A program made the position numbers and the translations under genes. A stretch of 64,000 nucleotides of DNA from positions 2,418,001 through 2,482,000 of the forward strand of contig OY970217.1 of assembly GCA_963713965.1 (NCBI GenBank), in the 5' to 3' direction. Below the pieces are notes generated by a model. That model ran no database searches. It was not told the DNA's origin and saw only the letters and a list, made by a program, of their open reading frames with translations. Of the stretch, positions 1 to 10,400 are shown piece by piece. The stretch's first letter is position 1. Every line of letters starts with the position of its first letter. The stretch comes from CALAGB01 sp963713965. GTDB lineage: Bacteria > Chloroflexota > Chloroflexia > Thermomicrobiales > Thermomicrobiaceae.

Positions 1-2
1 AG

Positions 3-908
3 CGAATTGATCTGCGCACATCGACCCGCGTCATCGGGCTCGTGCGAGACGGCGAGCGCGTCGTGGGGGTGCGGTTTCGTCCGGTCGGAGGCAGCGAAGA
101 GATAGAGGCGACGGCTCGCATCGTCATCGGCGCCGATGGGCGCAACTCGCTCGTGGCACGTGAGGCTGGAGCGGATTCTTACAACGACGCCCCGGTCCTC
201 TTCGCCTGGTACTACGCCTATTTCCCGAATGTCCCACCTGACGAGCCTCCCAGCGCCATGGCCGAACGCCTGGCGGGCTATCCGGAGGTGGGCGCGGAGT
301 ACGGCGCCTCGTTCGTCTTCCCAACCGATGGCGGCCTGACCCTCGTCGGGTTTGGAGTGCAACGAAGCGCCTTCGATGCCTTCCGGCATGACTATCGCCA
401 CCACTTCATGGAAGGCATTAGTCGCGTCCCTGGGGTGGCGGCACGGGTCGGCGGTCTCCAGCCAGAGGGCCAGATCTTCGGCACGGGAGATCTGCCCAAC
501 TTCTTCCGCACACCGGTCGGGCCCGGCTGGGCGTTGGTTGGCGATGCCGGATCGCACAAGGACCCACATACCGTGCAGGGGATGGGGGACGCCGCTCGCT
601 CGGCCGTGCAGTTGGCAAACGCGCTCGATTGTTGGTGGAGCGGTAAGACGAGCGAGCAGGATGCGCTCGCTCATTACCACGAGAGACGTGACGCGGATCT
701 GCTACCGATGTACGACTTCACCACCTTCCGACTGGAGACGCACTTTACCGAAGAAGAGTGGCAGGAGTACAACCGCCTCACCTGGGAGAACGAACGATTG
801 GCGCGAGCACGCGTCGCGGCCATGGCGCACGCCATCCCGCCGGAGCAGGTCTACTCGGTTGATGCCATCCGCGCGGCGCTGAACGGCGTAGTACCGGAGG
901 TGGAGTGA
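3..908 (+). CDS. FAD-dependent oxidoreductase, 5' end outside the window
   Basis: The reading frame is open from base 3, so the gene starts before the window; a GTG at 42 is internal to the fold. Two signatures of the aromatic-hydroxylase/geranylgeranyl-reductase type FAD family are visible: the DG motif (GADGRNSLVAREAG, near base 150) and the second FAD-ribose motif (WALVGDAGSHKDPHTVQGMG, near base 530). The N-terminal GxGxxG dinucleotide motif must lie upstream. The enzyme probably oxidises or hydroxylates a small hydrophobic substrate using NAD(P)H; the substrate cannot be told. It is followed by a 398-base gap before sucA, so it is not in that operon. Confidence 0.8.
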   Translation, partial: RIDLRTSTRVIGLVRDGERVVGVRFRPVGGSEEIEATARIVIGADGRNSLVAREAGADSYNDAPVLFAWYYAYFPNVPPDEPPSAMAERLAGYPEVGAEYGASFVFPTDGGLTLVGFGVQRSAFDAFRHDYRHHFMEGISRVPGVAARVGGLQPEGQIFGTGDLPNFFRTPVGPGWALVGDAGSHKDPHTVQGMGDAARSAVQLANALDCWWSGKTSEQDALAHYHERRDADLLPMYDFTTFRLETHFTEEEWQEYNRLTWENERLARARVAAMAHAIPPEQVYSVDAIRAALNGVVPEVE

Positions 909-1306
909 CCAGCCCCGGGTCGAATGGTGGTTGCAAGGGATTTGCGATCGGTTGATTCTGAAGGATTGAAAACGCGCCAAACGCTCCACTTTTGAGCCAA
1001 ACTTCGCTGATTCAGAGCGCCAATTTGGGAGACTTGTTGTACCATTAACGCAGCGATGGAGAATGCCCCGTCTCGTGGGGGTCTGCCTGTCTTCCGAATT
1101 CTTTGGACGGTGACTCCCGGGCACGGGACATCGCTGCGAGGGATCGGGAATCCTTGCGCGTCGCACGTTTTGCGCGTCTGCGATCTCCCCGCGATGCAGA
1201 AGTGAACGATCGAGATCCGCGCCGTGAGCGCCGAGTCATCGGCGACGACGGTTTTTGCAGTTACTCACCGATCGCGGGCTGCGCACAGCTAGGGTGGTAG
1301 CGAATC
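909..1306. other. Intergenic region upstream of sucA
   Basis: No coding frame here looks real. The first half is AT-richer than the genes on both sides. A short hairpin at 1229-1244 (arms CGCCGA/TCGGCG, 4-base loop) is followed, seven bases later, by five T residues, which might act as a weak attenuator in the sucA leader. I saw no convincing -35/-10 pair. Confidence 0.4.
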
Positions 1307-4108
1307 ATGAGCATCTACACACGTTTTCATGGGCCGAATGCCGGTTACGTCATGGAGCTCTACGAGCGGTATCTGGAGGACCCCGATTCGGTCGATCCGG
1401 CAACCCGCGCGTATTTCGAGCAATGGAGGCCGGAGCTCCCAACGACTTCAACCGTCGGCGCAACCGCAGCGGCGGACGTCGGCAAGATCGTCGGCGTCGC
1501 CAATCTGGCCCAGAGCATTCGAAAGCATGGACATTTTGCCGCCCGGCTCGATCCGCTCGGCAGCGATCCGGTCGACGATCCGACGCTCGACCCGGCCGCC
1601 CATGGGCTGACCGAGGCTGATCTCGCCGGAATGCCGGCCAGCGTTGCCGGAGGGCCGGTTGCCGTCACCGCCAGCAGTGCGGCCGATGCGATCGCCGCTT
1701 TGCGCGCCATCTATTGCGGTACTACCGGCTACGACTTCGATCACGTGCAAGTCACCAGGGAGCGAGACTGGCTGGTCGATGCGGTGGAGTCACGCCGCTT
1801 CAGCCAGCCGATGCAGCCCGAGCAGAAACGCGCGTTGCTGAAGCGTCTCTCAGAGGTCGAGGGATTCGAGCGGTTCCTGCATCGCGCGTTCGTCGGCCAG
1901 AAGCGGTTCTCGATCGAGGGGACCGACATGCTGGTGCCGATGCTCGATCATCTCATCAGTGCGGCAGCCGGGATCGGTTCAGAAGACGTCATCATCGGCA
2001 TGTCCCACCGCGGTCGCTTGAACGTGATGACGCAGGTGTTGGGCAAACCAGCCGAGAGGCTCATCGGCGAGTTCATGCACCTCGATCATGGCGATCCGAG
2101 CTCGGCCAGCGATGCCGGAACGAGTGGCTACACCGGCGACGTCAAATACCACTTTGGCGCGCGCAGGCCGTCGGGCGAGATCAACGCGCGCCTGACGGTG
2201 CCGTCCAACCCCAGCCACCTCGAGTTCGTCAACCCAGTGGCGCAGGGTATGACCCGCGCCGCGCAGGAGCGTCGAAATCAGCCGGGTGCGCCGGAGCAGA
2301 ACGTCGACATCGCCTTCCCGATCATTATTCATGGCGACGCCGCGTTCCCGGGTGAAGGGATCGTCGCCGAGACGCTCAACCTCTCCCACCTCGAGGGGTA
2401 TGAGATCGGCGGCAGCGTCCACATCATCTCCAACAACCAGATCGGTTTCACCACCAAGCCGAGCCAGGGGCGCTCGACCTTCTACGCCAGCGACGTGGCC
2501 CGTGGCTTCGAGATTCCGGTGATCCACGTCAATGCCGACGAGCCCGAGGCCTGTCTCGCGGCGGTGCGCCTGGCTTTCGCCTACCGCCAGGAGTTCCACA
2601 AGGACTTCATGATCGACCTGATCGGCTATCGCCGCTGGGGTCACAACGAAGGCGACGAACCGTCCTTCACCCAGCCACGCATGTACGCCGTCATCACCGA
2701 TCATCCGACCGCGCGAGCGATCTACGCCGAACGTCTGGTCGCCGAGGGTGTTGTGACCGCTGAGCAGGCCGAAGAGATGGTGCAGTCCTCGATCGACCAC
2801 CTGCAGGAGCTACGTGCCGCGCTGCAGAAAGAGGGAGAGGCGACGCCACCGGTTGCGCCGACGTCATTCCCCGGCCTGGTTCGCGTGGTCGACAGTGCCG
2901 TGCCACTTGAGCGTCTCAAGGAGCTCAACAAGCAGGTCTATTCGGTGCCGGAAGGCTTCACCCTCAACCCCAAGCTGAAGCGCAACGTTTCTCGACGGCT
3001 CGAAGCAGTTGAAGAGGGCGGAGATCTGGATTGGGCGCATGCCGAGGCGCTGGCCTTCGCCAGCATCCTGGCCGATGGCACGCCGATTCGCCTTTCCGGC
3101 CAGGACACGGAGCGCGGCACCTTCAGCCAGCGACATCTCGTCTTCCACGATTACGAGACGGGCGAGACGGTTACGCCCCTGCAACGACTCGATGACGCCC
3201 AAGCCTCCTTCGCTGTCTATAACAGCCCGCTATCCGAGTCGGCGGCGATCGGGTTCGAGTATGGCTACAGCATCTTCGCGCAAGAGACCTTGATTTTGTG
3301 GGAAGGTCAGTTCGGCGATTTCGCCAACGCCGGTCAGGTGATGATCGACCAGTTCATCTCCTCGGCTCGCGCCAAATGGGGTGAGACGCCCTCGCTGGTC
3401 TTGCTGCTGCCCCACGGCTACGAGGGACAGGGGCCGGAGCACTCGAGCGCGAGGCTCGAGCGGTACCTACAGTTGGCGGCCAACGACAGCATGCGCGTCG
3501 CCAACTGCACCACGTCGGCTCAGTATTTCCACCTGTTGCGCACCCAGGCGGCGCTGCTCAACACCGCGCCGCGGCCACTGATTCTGCTGACTCCGAAGAG
3601 CCTGTTGCGCCACCCGATGGCGGCGTCGCCTGTCGATGCGTTGGCTCGTGGACGGTTCCAGCCGGTGATCGACGACGCGGATGCAGCTGACCGGCGCGAG
3701 AGCGTTGGCCGAGTCGTCCTCTGTTCCGGCAAGGTCTACGTCGATCTGATGTCGAACGACTTGCGAAAGTCGAGCGAACAGGTGGCGGTCGTGCGCGTCG
3801 AACAGCTCTACCCGTTCCCGGAAGAGGATCTGCGACAGGTCATCGGCTCGTATCCGAACGCGCGCGAGATCGTCTGGCTGCAGGAAGAGCCGCGCAACAT
3901 GGGCGCCTGGAGCTACATTAGCCCGCGACTGCGGGAAATTGCCGGTAGCGAGCTCGAGCTTCGATATGTCGGACGTCCGGAACGCGCGAGTCCCGCTGAG
4001 GGCCTGGCGGAGCTCCACACGATGGAGCAGAACCGGATCGTGACGGAAGCATATGAAGGTGCGCCGGTTCCCGAACTGAAGACATATGGAGTGAAGCATG
4101 CCGATTGA
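1307..4108 (+). CDS. sucA: 2-oxoglutarate dehydrogenase E1 component
   Basis: This is the thiamine-diphosphate-dependent E1 subunit that decarboxylates 2-oxoglutarate and passes the succinyl group to the lipoyl arm of E2 in the TCA cycle. At 933 residues it has the usual full E1o length. The N-terminal E1o helix (NAGYVMELYERYLEDPDSVD) that docks E2 is present, followed by GMSHRGRLNVM and the TPP/Mg motif starting at GDAAFPGEG (about residue 343) and ending in the NNQIGF segment (about residue 375), and then the C-terminal transketolase domain. The ATG at 1307 follows a purine-rich AGGGTGG about ten bases upstream. Its last 11 bases overlap sucB, so the two are translationally coupled. No extra acyltransferase domain of the mycobacterial Kgd type is present. 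Confidence 0.97.
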   Translation: MSIYTRFHGPNAGYVMELYERYLEDPDSVDPATRAYFEQWRPELPTTSTVGATAAADVGKIVGVANLAQSIRKHGHFAARLDPLGSDPVDDPTLDPAAHGLTEADLAGMPASVAGGPVAVTASSAADAIAALRAIYCGTTGYDFDHVQVTRERDWLVDAVESRRFSQPMQPEQKRALLKRLSEVEGFERFLHRAFVGQKRFSIEGTDMLVPMLDHLISAAAGIGSEDVIIGMSHRGRLNVMTQVLGKPAERLIGEFMHLDHGDPSSASDAGTSGYTGDVKYHFGARRPSGEINARLTVPSNPSHLEFVNPVAQGMTRAAQERRNQPGAPEQNVDIAFPIIIHGDAAFPGEGIVAETLNLSHLEGYEIGGSVHIISNNQIGFTTKPSQGRSTFYASDVARGFEIPVIHVNADEPEACLAAVRLAFAYRQEFHKDFMIDLIGYRRWGHNEGDEPSFTQPRMYAVITDHPTARAIYAERLVAEGVVTAEQAEEMVQSSIDHLQELRAALQKEGEATPPVAPTSFPGLVRVVDSAVPLERLKELNKQVYSVPEGFTLNPKLKRNVSRRLEAVEEGGDLDWAHAEALAFASILADGTPIRLSGQDTERGTFSQRHLVFHDYETGETVTPLQRLDDAQASFAVYNSPLSESAAIGFEYGYSIFAQETLILWEGQFGDFANAGQVMIDQFISSARAKWGETPSLVLLLPHGYEGQGPEHSSARLERYLQLAANDSMRVANCTTSAQYFHLLRTQAALLNTAPRPLILLTPKSLLRHPMAASPVDALARGRFQPVIDDADAADRRESVGRVVLCSGKVYVDLMSNDLRKSSEQVAVVRVEQLYPFPEEDLRQVIGSYPNAREIVWLQEEPRNMGAWSYISPRLREIAGSELELRYVGRPERASPAEGLAELHTMEQNRIVTEAYEGAPVPELKTYGVKHAD

Positions 4109-5417
4109 GGTTCGTGTTCCGACCCTGGGTGAGTCGGTCGTCGACGCCGTGGTTGGAACCTGGCTCAAGAAAGAGGGGGATCCGGTTTCGACCGGTGAAA
4201 CCCTGGTTGAGCTCGAGACGGACAAAGTCAACATTGAGGTCATTGCTCAAAATGACGGCGTCCTCGAAAAGATCATGAGCGGTGAGGGCGATACGGTCAA
4301 CGTTGGTGACGTGATCGCGTCGATCAAAGAGAGAGCCGTCGCCGCGACGCCAGCCGCTAAGGCTGAGCCGAAAGCCGAGGCTGCGGCCCCGGCCCCGGCC
4401 GCGCAGCCGCAGCCTGCCGAAGCGACGGCCACACCACCGGCGGCGGCCGAGTCCGCCGGAGCCGCGCGAGCTACACCGGCCGTGCGACGCCTGGCTGCCG
4501 AATACGACCTCGATCTGGACAAGGTTCCGGCGAGTGGCGACAACGGCCGCGTCACGCGCGAGGACGTCGTGCGCTACGCGCTGAGTCGACAGGCGCCACA
4601 ACCAGCCGCGGCGCCGGCAACCAATGGATCGACCCAGGCGCCGATTCCGCCGGCCGCGACGCCGACACAGGCACCTGCATCCGGACCGATGCCGGAGTTC
4701 GCTGAATCGTCGACGGGCCGCCGCGAAGAGCGCGTGCGCATGAGCCGTCGCCGGCAGACGATTGCGCAACGTCTGGTCGAGGCTCAGAAGACAGCCGCAA
4801 TGCTGACGACCTTCAACGAGGTCGATATGAGCGCGGTTATGGACCTACGCAAGCGACGGCGTGATGCGTTCAAAGAGCAGCATGGCGTCAGCCTCGGCTA
4901 CATGTCCTTCTTCACTAAGGCGGTTGTTGGCGCACTCAAGGCTTACCCGCGCGTCAACGCTGAGATTCAGGGTAGCGATCTGGTCTACAAGCACTATTAC
5001 GACATCGGTATTGCCGTGGGTGCGCCCGAGGGTCTAGTCGTTCCGGTTGTCCGTGATGCCGATCGAAAGACGTTTGCCGAGATTGAACAAGGGATTTTCG
5101 GGCTCGCAACGAAAGCGCGAGACAACAAGCTTTCGCTCGAGGAACTATTGGGCGGTACCTTCACTATCACAAATGGTGGCATTTACGGATCACTGTTGTC
5201 GACACCGATTCTTAACCCACCGCAGGTCGGTATTCTTGGCATGCACAAGATCGAACAGCGTCCGGTCGTAGTAGATGGCGCGGTTGTCGTGCGACCGATG
5301 ATGTACCTGGCCCTGTCGTACGATCATCGGGTAGTCGACGGACAGGAGGCGGTGCAGTTCCTGGTTCGTGTGAAGGAGCTTATTGAGGATCCGGAGAGCT
5401 TGCTGCTCGAAGGCTGA
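4098..5417 (+). CDS. sucB: Dihydrolipoyllysine succinyltransferase, E2 of 2-oxoglutarate dehydrogenase
   Basis: E2 carries the succinyl group on a lipoylated lysine and transfers it to CoA. Order of domains: lipoyl domain (residues 1-75) with the lipoylation motif ETDKVNIEV at K43; an Ala/Pro-rich linker; the peripheral-subunit-binding domain (about 125-160, ATPAVRRLAAEYDLD); a second flexible linker; and the catalytic domain ending with the conserved SYDHRVVDGQEA containing the active-site His and Asp. Length 439 residues is normal for a single-lipoyl E2. The start overlaps the end of sucA by 11 bases. An lpd (E3) gene is not in this window. LipA and LipB, encoded 49 kb downstream, would supply the lipoyl group. 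Because sucA is adjacent, succinyl rather than branched-chain specificity is likely. Confidence 0.95.
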   Translation: MPIEVRVPTLGESVVDAVVGTWLKKEGDPVSTGETLVELETDKVNIEVIAQNDGVLEKIMSGEGDTVNVGDVIASIKERAVAATPAAKAEPKAEAAAPAPAAQPQPAEATATPPAAAESAGAARATPAVRRLAAEYDLDLDKVPASGDNGRVTREDVVRYALSRQAPQPAAAPATNGSTQAPIPPAATPTQAPASGPMPEFAESSTGRREERVRMSRRRQTIAQRLVEAQKTAAMLTTFNEVDMSAVMDLRKRRRDAFKEQHGVSLGYMSFFTKAVVGALKAYPRVNAEIQGSDLVYKHYYDIGIAVGAPEGLVVPVVRDADRKTFAEIEQGIFGLATKARDNKLSLEELLGGTFTITNGGIYGSLLSTPILNPPQVGILGMHKIEQRPVVVDGAVVVRPMMYLALSYDHRVVDGQEAVQFLVRVKELIEDPESLLLEG

Positions 5418-5441
5418 TCCTCGTGTAAAGTCTGCAAGATT

Positions 5442-5469
5442 CAACGGCGGCCATTTTCGACCGCCGTTG
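5442..5469. terminator. Probable bidirectional terminator between sucB and nitrilase gene
   Basis: A perfect 9-base inverted repeat (CAACGGCGG / CCGCCGTTG) with a 10-base loop lies between the convergent ends of sucB and the nitrilase gene. The T-tracts are weak (TCGTATCTT on the plus strand, AATCTT on the minus strand), so termination in both directions is plausible but not strong. Confidence 0.55.
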
Positions 5470-5495
5470 TCGTATCTTCTCGGACTCAAGCCTCG

Positions 5496-6506
5496 TTAGT
5501 TTTCAGTGCCGCCGGCCCCATTTGTAGGCGTCGTGATTTGAGCGGCAGTCTGGGCCGATTCTTCGGCGTAACTCCGGAAGACATTCTGAGAATCACCATG
5601 CTCGATGACGCGTTGCGGAGGCTCCCGATTGACATGGAGCCGCAGAACGTCTGGGCGCGAGTAGTGGCCGGCGGCGTCGCACACCGCCTTGGCCGTGTAG
5701 ATCGTCTCAAGCGATCCGCTTGCCAGCAGGATCGTCTCTCCTTCGGCCGGTCCCGCGATGACATTCCCCCATGGGTCAACGATGTAGCTGTCGCCGCCCC
5801 AATTCTGCGCGAGTTCCCGATATCGTTCGGGGATATCCTCCGGCCGCCCGACGCCCCCAGCGACGATGACATAGCATGCACCTTGTGAGGCGAAGGCGCG
5901 AGACAGGAACAGTTGGCGCGATGATTCTCCGCCCGGCCAGGCGCCCACGTGAACCTGTGTTCCCTGATTCATCAGTGCATATCCTGGGAGTACCATGTTG
6001 TGTTCCCAGCAATTGAGCCCAGAGATGCGCGCATAGGGCCGCTGGTAAACATTCAGCCCGGTCCCGTCACCCTCGCCCCACATGATCCGCTCCGCGGTCG
6101 TCGGCTTGAGCTTGCGGTGTCGTCCAAGGATCACGCCTTCTTTGCGAATGAAGAGGAGCGTGCTGTAGACCGTGCCGTGAGTGCGGGTGTCCCGTTCGAC
6201 GATTCCGATGACGACATCAATGCCAGCGCGTCGAACCGTGTCACACAGCTTGTCGGTCGTCGGGCTTGGTATTTCGACGGCGTTGGCGAGGTACTCGGCT
6301 GCGGCTTGAGCCCAGAGGGGCGAGTCGAGTGCCCGCGCAAAGAATGGATAGCCCGGTAACCAGGTTTCACCGAAGGCCGCCAGCGTCGCACCCTGGGCCG
6401 CGGCCTGCTCGATCAGTGCGCATGCCTTTTCGGTCGAGGCGTCTCGATCGAAGTAGACTGGTGCCGCTTGGACCGCAGCCAGGGTGAATTGTGCGAACTC
6501 TGTCAT
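5496..6506 (-). CDS. Carbon-nitrogen hydrolase, nitrilase class
   Basis: The protein belongs to the nitrilase superfamily and has all three catalytic residues in nitrilase-type contexts: Glu47 (FGETWLPGYP), Lys132 (GRHRKLKPT) and Cys166 (GLNCWEHNM). The WGEGDG and CWEH contexts match aliphatic/aromatic nitrilases better than omega-amidases, so hydrolysis of an organic nitrile to the acid and ammonia is expected; substrate unknown. The frame is open further upstream, but the ATG at 6506 is preferred because GGGGAG lies ten bases before it, giving 336 residues, typical for the family. It starts 31 bases after the methyltransferase gene stop, so the two form an operon. Confidence 0.9.
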   Translation of the reverse strand: MTEFAQFTLAAVQAAPVYFDRDASTEKACALIEQAAAQGATLAAFGETWLPGYPFFARALDSPLWAQAAAEYLANAVEIPSPTTDKLCDTVRRAGIDVVIGIVERDTRTHGTVYSTLLFIRKEGVILGRHRKLKPTTAERIMWGEGDGTGLNVYQRPYARISGLNCWEHNMVLPGYALMNQGTQVHVGAWPGGESSRQLFLSRAFASQGACYVIVAGGVGRPEDIPERYRELAQNWGGDSYIVDPWGNVIAGPAEGETILLASGSLETIYTAKAVCDAAGHYSRPDVLRLHVNREPPQRVIEHGDSQNVFRSYAEESAQTAAQITTPTNGAGGTEN

Positions 6507-6537
6507 GTTACCGGACTCCCCACTCTCGTTTGGTGAA

Positions 6538-7401
6538 CTACTTTTGTCCAACACCGATTATGAGCTCGCATGGAGCTTCGAGACCAGACGGTCCCTCAAA
6601 CTGACGAAGCTCTTTTTCGATCTCATCCCAGGCTGACTCTCGCTCGTCCTCAGGTAGGCCGGACAGCATCTGATGCAGCGCTCCAAAGGACTCCCGTTCG
6701 AACCTGAGGCATTCGGCGGCTGATCCCATCCTAAGTGGCGCCGACACGATGTGCGTCTCCACATCGCGAAATCCAGCTTGACGATAGACATCTTCCAAGA
6801 CTGGCGCGCTGCCAAGACTGAACGGTCCAGGCTGGCCGGCCAGCGGTGGTGGGAGTTGCGCCCGACGCCGGATCACCGAGATCGGCACTGAGAAGAATCC
6901 ATTTCGTTCGGCCGAGGTATAGACCGCGTTCACCGCGTAACCGCCGGGCTTCAGAGCCTGAAGCATTCCGGAGAGTGCCTTCACCTGGTCGGGGAAGTAC
7001 ACCAGCGCCACACGCGAGAGAGCGGCGTCGAATTCTTCTACACCTACGTCGAGTTTCTCGCCGTCCACGACCCGAGTTTCGTAGTTGGTCACGCCGCGTT
7101 CCTTGGCCGCTTGAGCAGCGAAAGAAAGAATGGTCGATGAAATATCGGTCGCCAGCACGTGTCCGGTCGGACCGACCCGTTCTGCCACGGTGACCGACGG
7201 GTCGCCCGCGCCAGCTCCTACATCGAGCACGCGGCTGCCGGTGGTCACGTGAGCGAGCTTCAGCATAGTCTCGGTGACAGGGGCTAACCATTGCTGGATG
7301 GTGGGTGTCCACCGGTACCATGCTTCGGCTGCATCTTGCCACTGGGCATGCGTTGTCGCCTTATACCTGGCCGGATCAAACGTTTGTTGCGGTGCCGTCA
7401 T
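6538..7401 (-). CDS. Class I SAM-dependent methyltransferase
   Basis: A Rossmann-type methyltransferase of 287 residues. Motif I is VLDVGAGAGDPS, followed by an acidic residue (LATDIS) for the ribose of SAM, and a later FDAALSRVALVYFPD segment like the UbiE/Coq5 group. The ATG at 7401 is chosen because a strong AAGGAGG lies nine bases upstream. The C-terminal third is divergent, so the substrate cannot be inferred. It is the first gene of a two-gene operon with the nitrilase and lies downstream of the large LuxR-type regulator on the same strand. Confidence 0.85.
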   Translation of the reverse strand: MTAPQQTFDPARYKATTHAQWQDAAEAWYRWTPTIQQWLAPVTETMLKLAHVTTGSRVLDVGAGAGDPSVTVAERVGPTGHVLATDISSTILSFAAQAAKERGVTNYETRVVDGEKLDVGVEEFDAALSRVALVYFPDQVKALSGMLQALKPGGYAVNAVYTSAERNGFFSVPISVIRRRAQLPPPLAGQPGPFSLGSAPVLEDVYRQAGFRDVETHIVSAPLRMGSAAECLRFERESFGALHQMLSGLPEDERESAWDEIEKELRQFEGPSGLEAPCELIIGVGQK

Positions 7402-7494
7402 CACTACGGCCCTCCTTTCCACTTCAGGTTAGTGCTTGTAGAAGTGACGAGGAACCGTGATTTCCCTGTGCGCCCAACAGATTCGACCCGGTAT

Positions 7495-10400
7495 CTACCC
7501 TGTATCTTCCGGTGTAGGGTTCCAGCCCTGGTCGAACGTCCACGAAGCGAGCTGAGTGCGTGAGGTAAATGCGAGCTTGCCGAGGCAGTTGCTTACGTGC
7601 ATCTCGACCGTCTTTTCGGCGATCGAGAGCTTGAAAGCGATCTCTTTGTTGCTCAGCCCGGTGGCTGTCCACACCGCGACTTCGCGCTCGCGTGGAGTCA
7701 ATCCCCCGGGCCCGTCTGTCCGCCCGGTGCGGTGACGACTGCGCGCGCTGGTGGATGTATCCGAGCCGGCTGCCCTGAGAAAATGATCACGCCGTTCGGG
7801 ATCAGATATTGAGGAAGCCAAATCATCAAGTTCCATCCGTAGATTCTCAGACTCGCGCGCGACAACGGTTTCGTTGTGGTCGCGCCACAGATCGGCAATA
7901 CGATCGGCTGTGCGCCAGAGCATACCTCGTGGACCGTGTTGTGAGGCGATTTTCCGGGCACGCAAATACGCGGCATTTGCCGCATCTCGGTCACCACGGA
8001 CCGCTAGCGCGTCGCCGCGAAGAAGTAGAAGCTCCGCTGGCAGATATAACTCATCTTGTCGCATAAGTGTGTTGAGAACGTTCAAAGACTCGTGGGCGTT
8101 TCCATCTTTAAGCATGATCTCCGCGAGTGTTACGAGCGCTCGGCGCTGGCCAATAGTCTCGGACTGGCCGTTTACTGGCAAGATTTGCGTAACGACAGAA
8201 CGTGCCAGGTTGACGTCGCCGAGTCTCAAGTGGCAATGAGCTAACCAGGCCTTCAGACGCTCTTCCCATTGGGTTGAACCGAGCGTCTCTGCAAGATCGA
8301 GCGCCTCAGAGAAGTGCTCGAATGCCCCCACGATATCGAGGAGATCCACTTGCAGTAGGCCAAGCGTCAGTAGCGCGATCACTCGCCACTGCTGGTGATC
8401 GATCTCGGTCGCGACGGTGAGTGCGGCTTCGGCGAACGACTGGGCCTGACCATAGTCACCTGCGCCGATTTCCGCGCACGCAAGTGCCACAAGAGCGTAT
8501 GTCTCACCCGGCCGCCAACCAATCTCCTGACACAGGGCGAGCCCGCGTTTGGCGTCAATGCGGAACTCGTCCGGAGATACATCGCACCCACATGGTCCGT
8601 CGACAACCGCCAGGTAGAGACCGCGTGACGTGATTGACGAAGCAAGTCTCTCGGGATCGTCGAGACTCTCGAAGATGCTGGCTGCTTGGCGGAACAGGGA
8701 GCGTGCTTCGATGACGTCACCCGACAGATAATGATTCATGGCTATGAGGTCGAGGGAGTCGGCGCTGCCCCATTGATCGTTCAGACTCTCGAAGATGTGA
8801 AGCGCCTCTTCGTGCAATTGCCTGCTCTCTGATAGACGCAGCACGTTGGTGAGAATGTTTCCAAAGCGATTCAGCGATAGCGCCTCTCGCCGGGGATCCT
8901 TTAGCAAACGCGCCAAAGAGAGCGATTGCTCGGCCATCTCCATGGCGTGAGAGTAGTCCTGGCTCGCGTAAAGACCGGATAGGGAATAGAGTGCCTGCTG
9001 TTCGGTCGCTTGGTCCGACTGCGACCGGGAGATGCATAGGGCTTCCTCCAGGTGGCGTCGCGCATCATCGAACACTCCCAGCAGTGAAAGCGCCTGGCCG
9101 CAGAGAGTGTGGAACTTGGCGACGGATGGATGGTCAAGTGCTGTTCCGGCATCAAGCGCCCGGCGGTAATGGATAAGCGCCTCGGTCGTGGCATGGACCT
9201 GCCATGCTGTTTCTCCGGCCACGGGCGCATATTCCAGCACCTTTTCCCATACGCCGGATTGGTGAAAGTGGTAACCGAGTTCCGCCGCAGTGATCAGTGA
9301 TGGAGCATCTTGTCGGGTTCGTTCCTCGAGCGCCTCCGCGATTTGCCGGTGCAACATTTGGCGCTGTGACAACGGGATTTGCAAGTAGATGACATCACGA
9401 GTGAGCGCGTGGCGGAAGGTGACAACCGATTCTCGTTCGAAACGTTCGGTAACGAGTATGTGTCGACTTTCAAGTTGTTCAACTGCGTTGAGGACTGCTG
9501 GGCGAGGAATCCCGCAGGCCTGACTGAGCAACTCTATCGTGAATCGGTGCCCGATGATGGCAGCAACATCGACGACGTCCCATGAGTCTGCGTCCAGTCC
9601 CCGCAGCCGAAGCAGGATCGTGTCGCGAACAGTCTCGGGGACCCGCAGCTCATCAGACAGCCAGGCCGTGTCGCCGCCAGGTCCGATTGAGGCCACGAGT
9701 TCCTCGATGAAGAACGGATTCCCGTTGGTCTTCCGTTGAATCATCGAGGCGATCGCCAGTGAGGATGGGCTTTGCAGCAGGGCTTCGAGCATGCGCTGGA
9801 CCTGCTCGCTCGGGAGAGGTTCGAGCGAGATCTCGGTGATGGCACGCTGACGTCTTAGCGTGTCGATGCAGCGAATCAGATCGCCACTTCGTCCTTCGGT
9901 TCGTGAGGTGGCAAGAACCAAGATGCGTGTCGATGCCAATCGACGTGGCAGAAGCTCGAGTAGCTCGAGACTTGTGGGATCTGCCCAGTGGAGGTCCTCA
10001 AGCACCAGGAGGAGCGGTTGCTGCTGTGCAAGTTCGTCGAAGAAGGCGACCAATGCCTCGAACAAATGACGTTTGCTCTGTTCTGGTGAGAGGGATGTCG
10101 GTGAGCTTGGATTGCGCGCGTCGGATCCGATTTCCGGTAGTAATTCGGCCAATACATCAGCGTGAATACCGAGAGCCGAGCGCGGGGCGGCCCGATTTTC
10201 GCTGAGCCGCTGCCGCAACCCGTCGATAAAGGCGCTAAACGGGAAATCAACATCCCGCTCAGTGCAGCCACCGACCACGCATTGAAAGCCCTGCTCGATC
10301 GCGAAGCTTGTCATCTCCTCCAGCAGCCTCGTCTTTCCAGCACCTGCTTCTCCGGAGACGAGCGCAAAGGAGCTTTGGCCACGCAAAGCTTGAAGACAAA

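Noticed and set aside
1229..1244. Hairpin in the sucA leader as an intrinsic terminator
   Set aside because: The T-tract starts seven bases after the stem and is only five long, so it is noted in the spacer entry and not called.
1979..2800. Long minus-strand frame of 273 codons opposite sucA
   Set aside because: It lies wholly inside the well-supported E1 gene and its translation has no family pattern; it reflects third-position GC bias.
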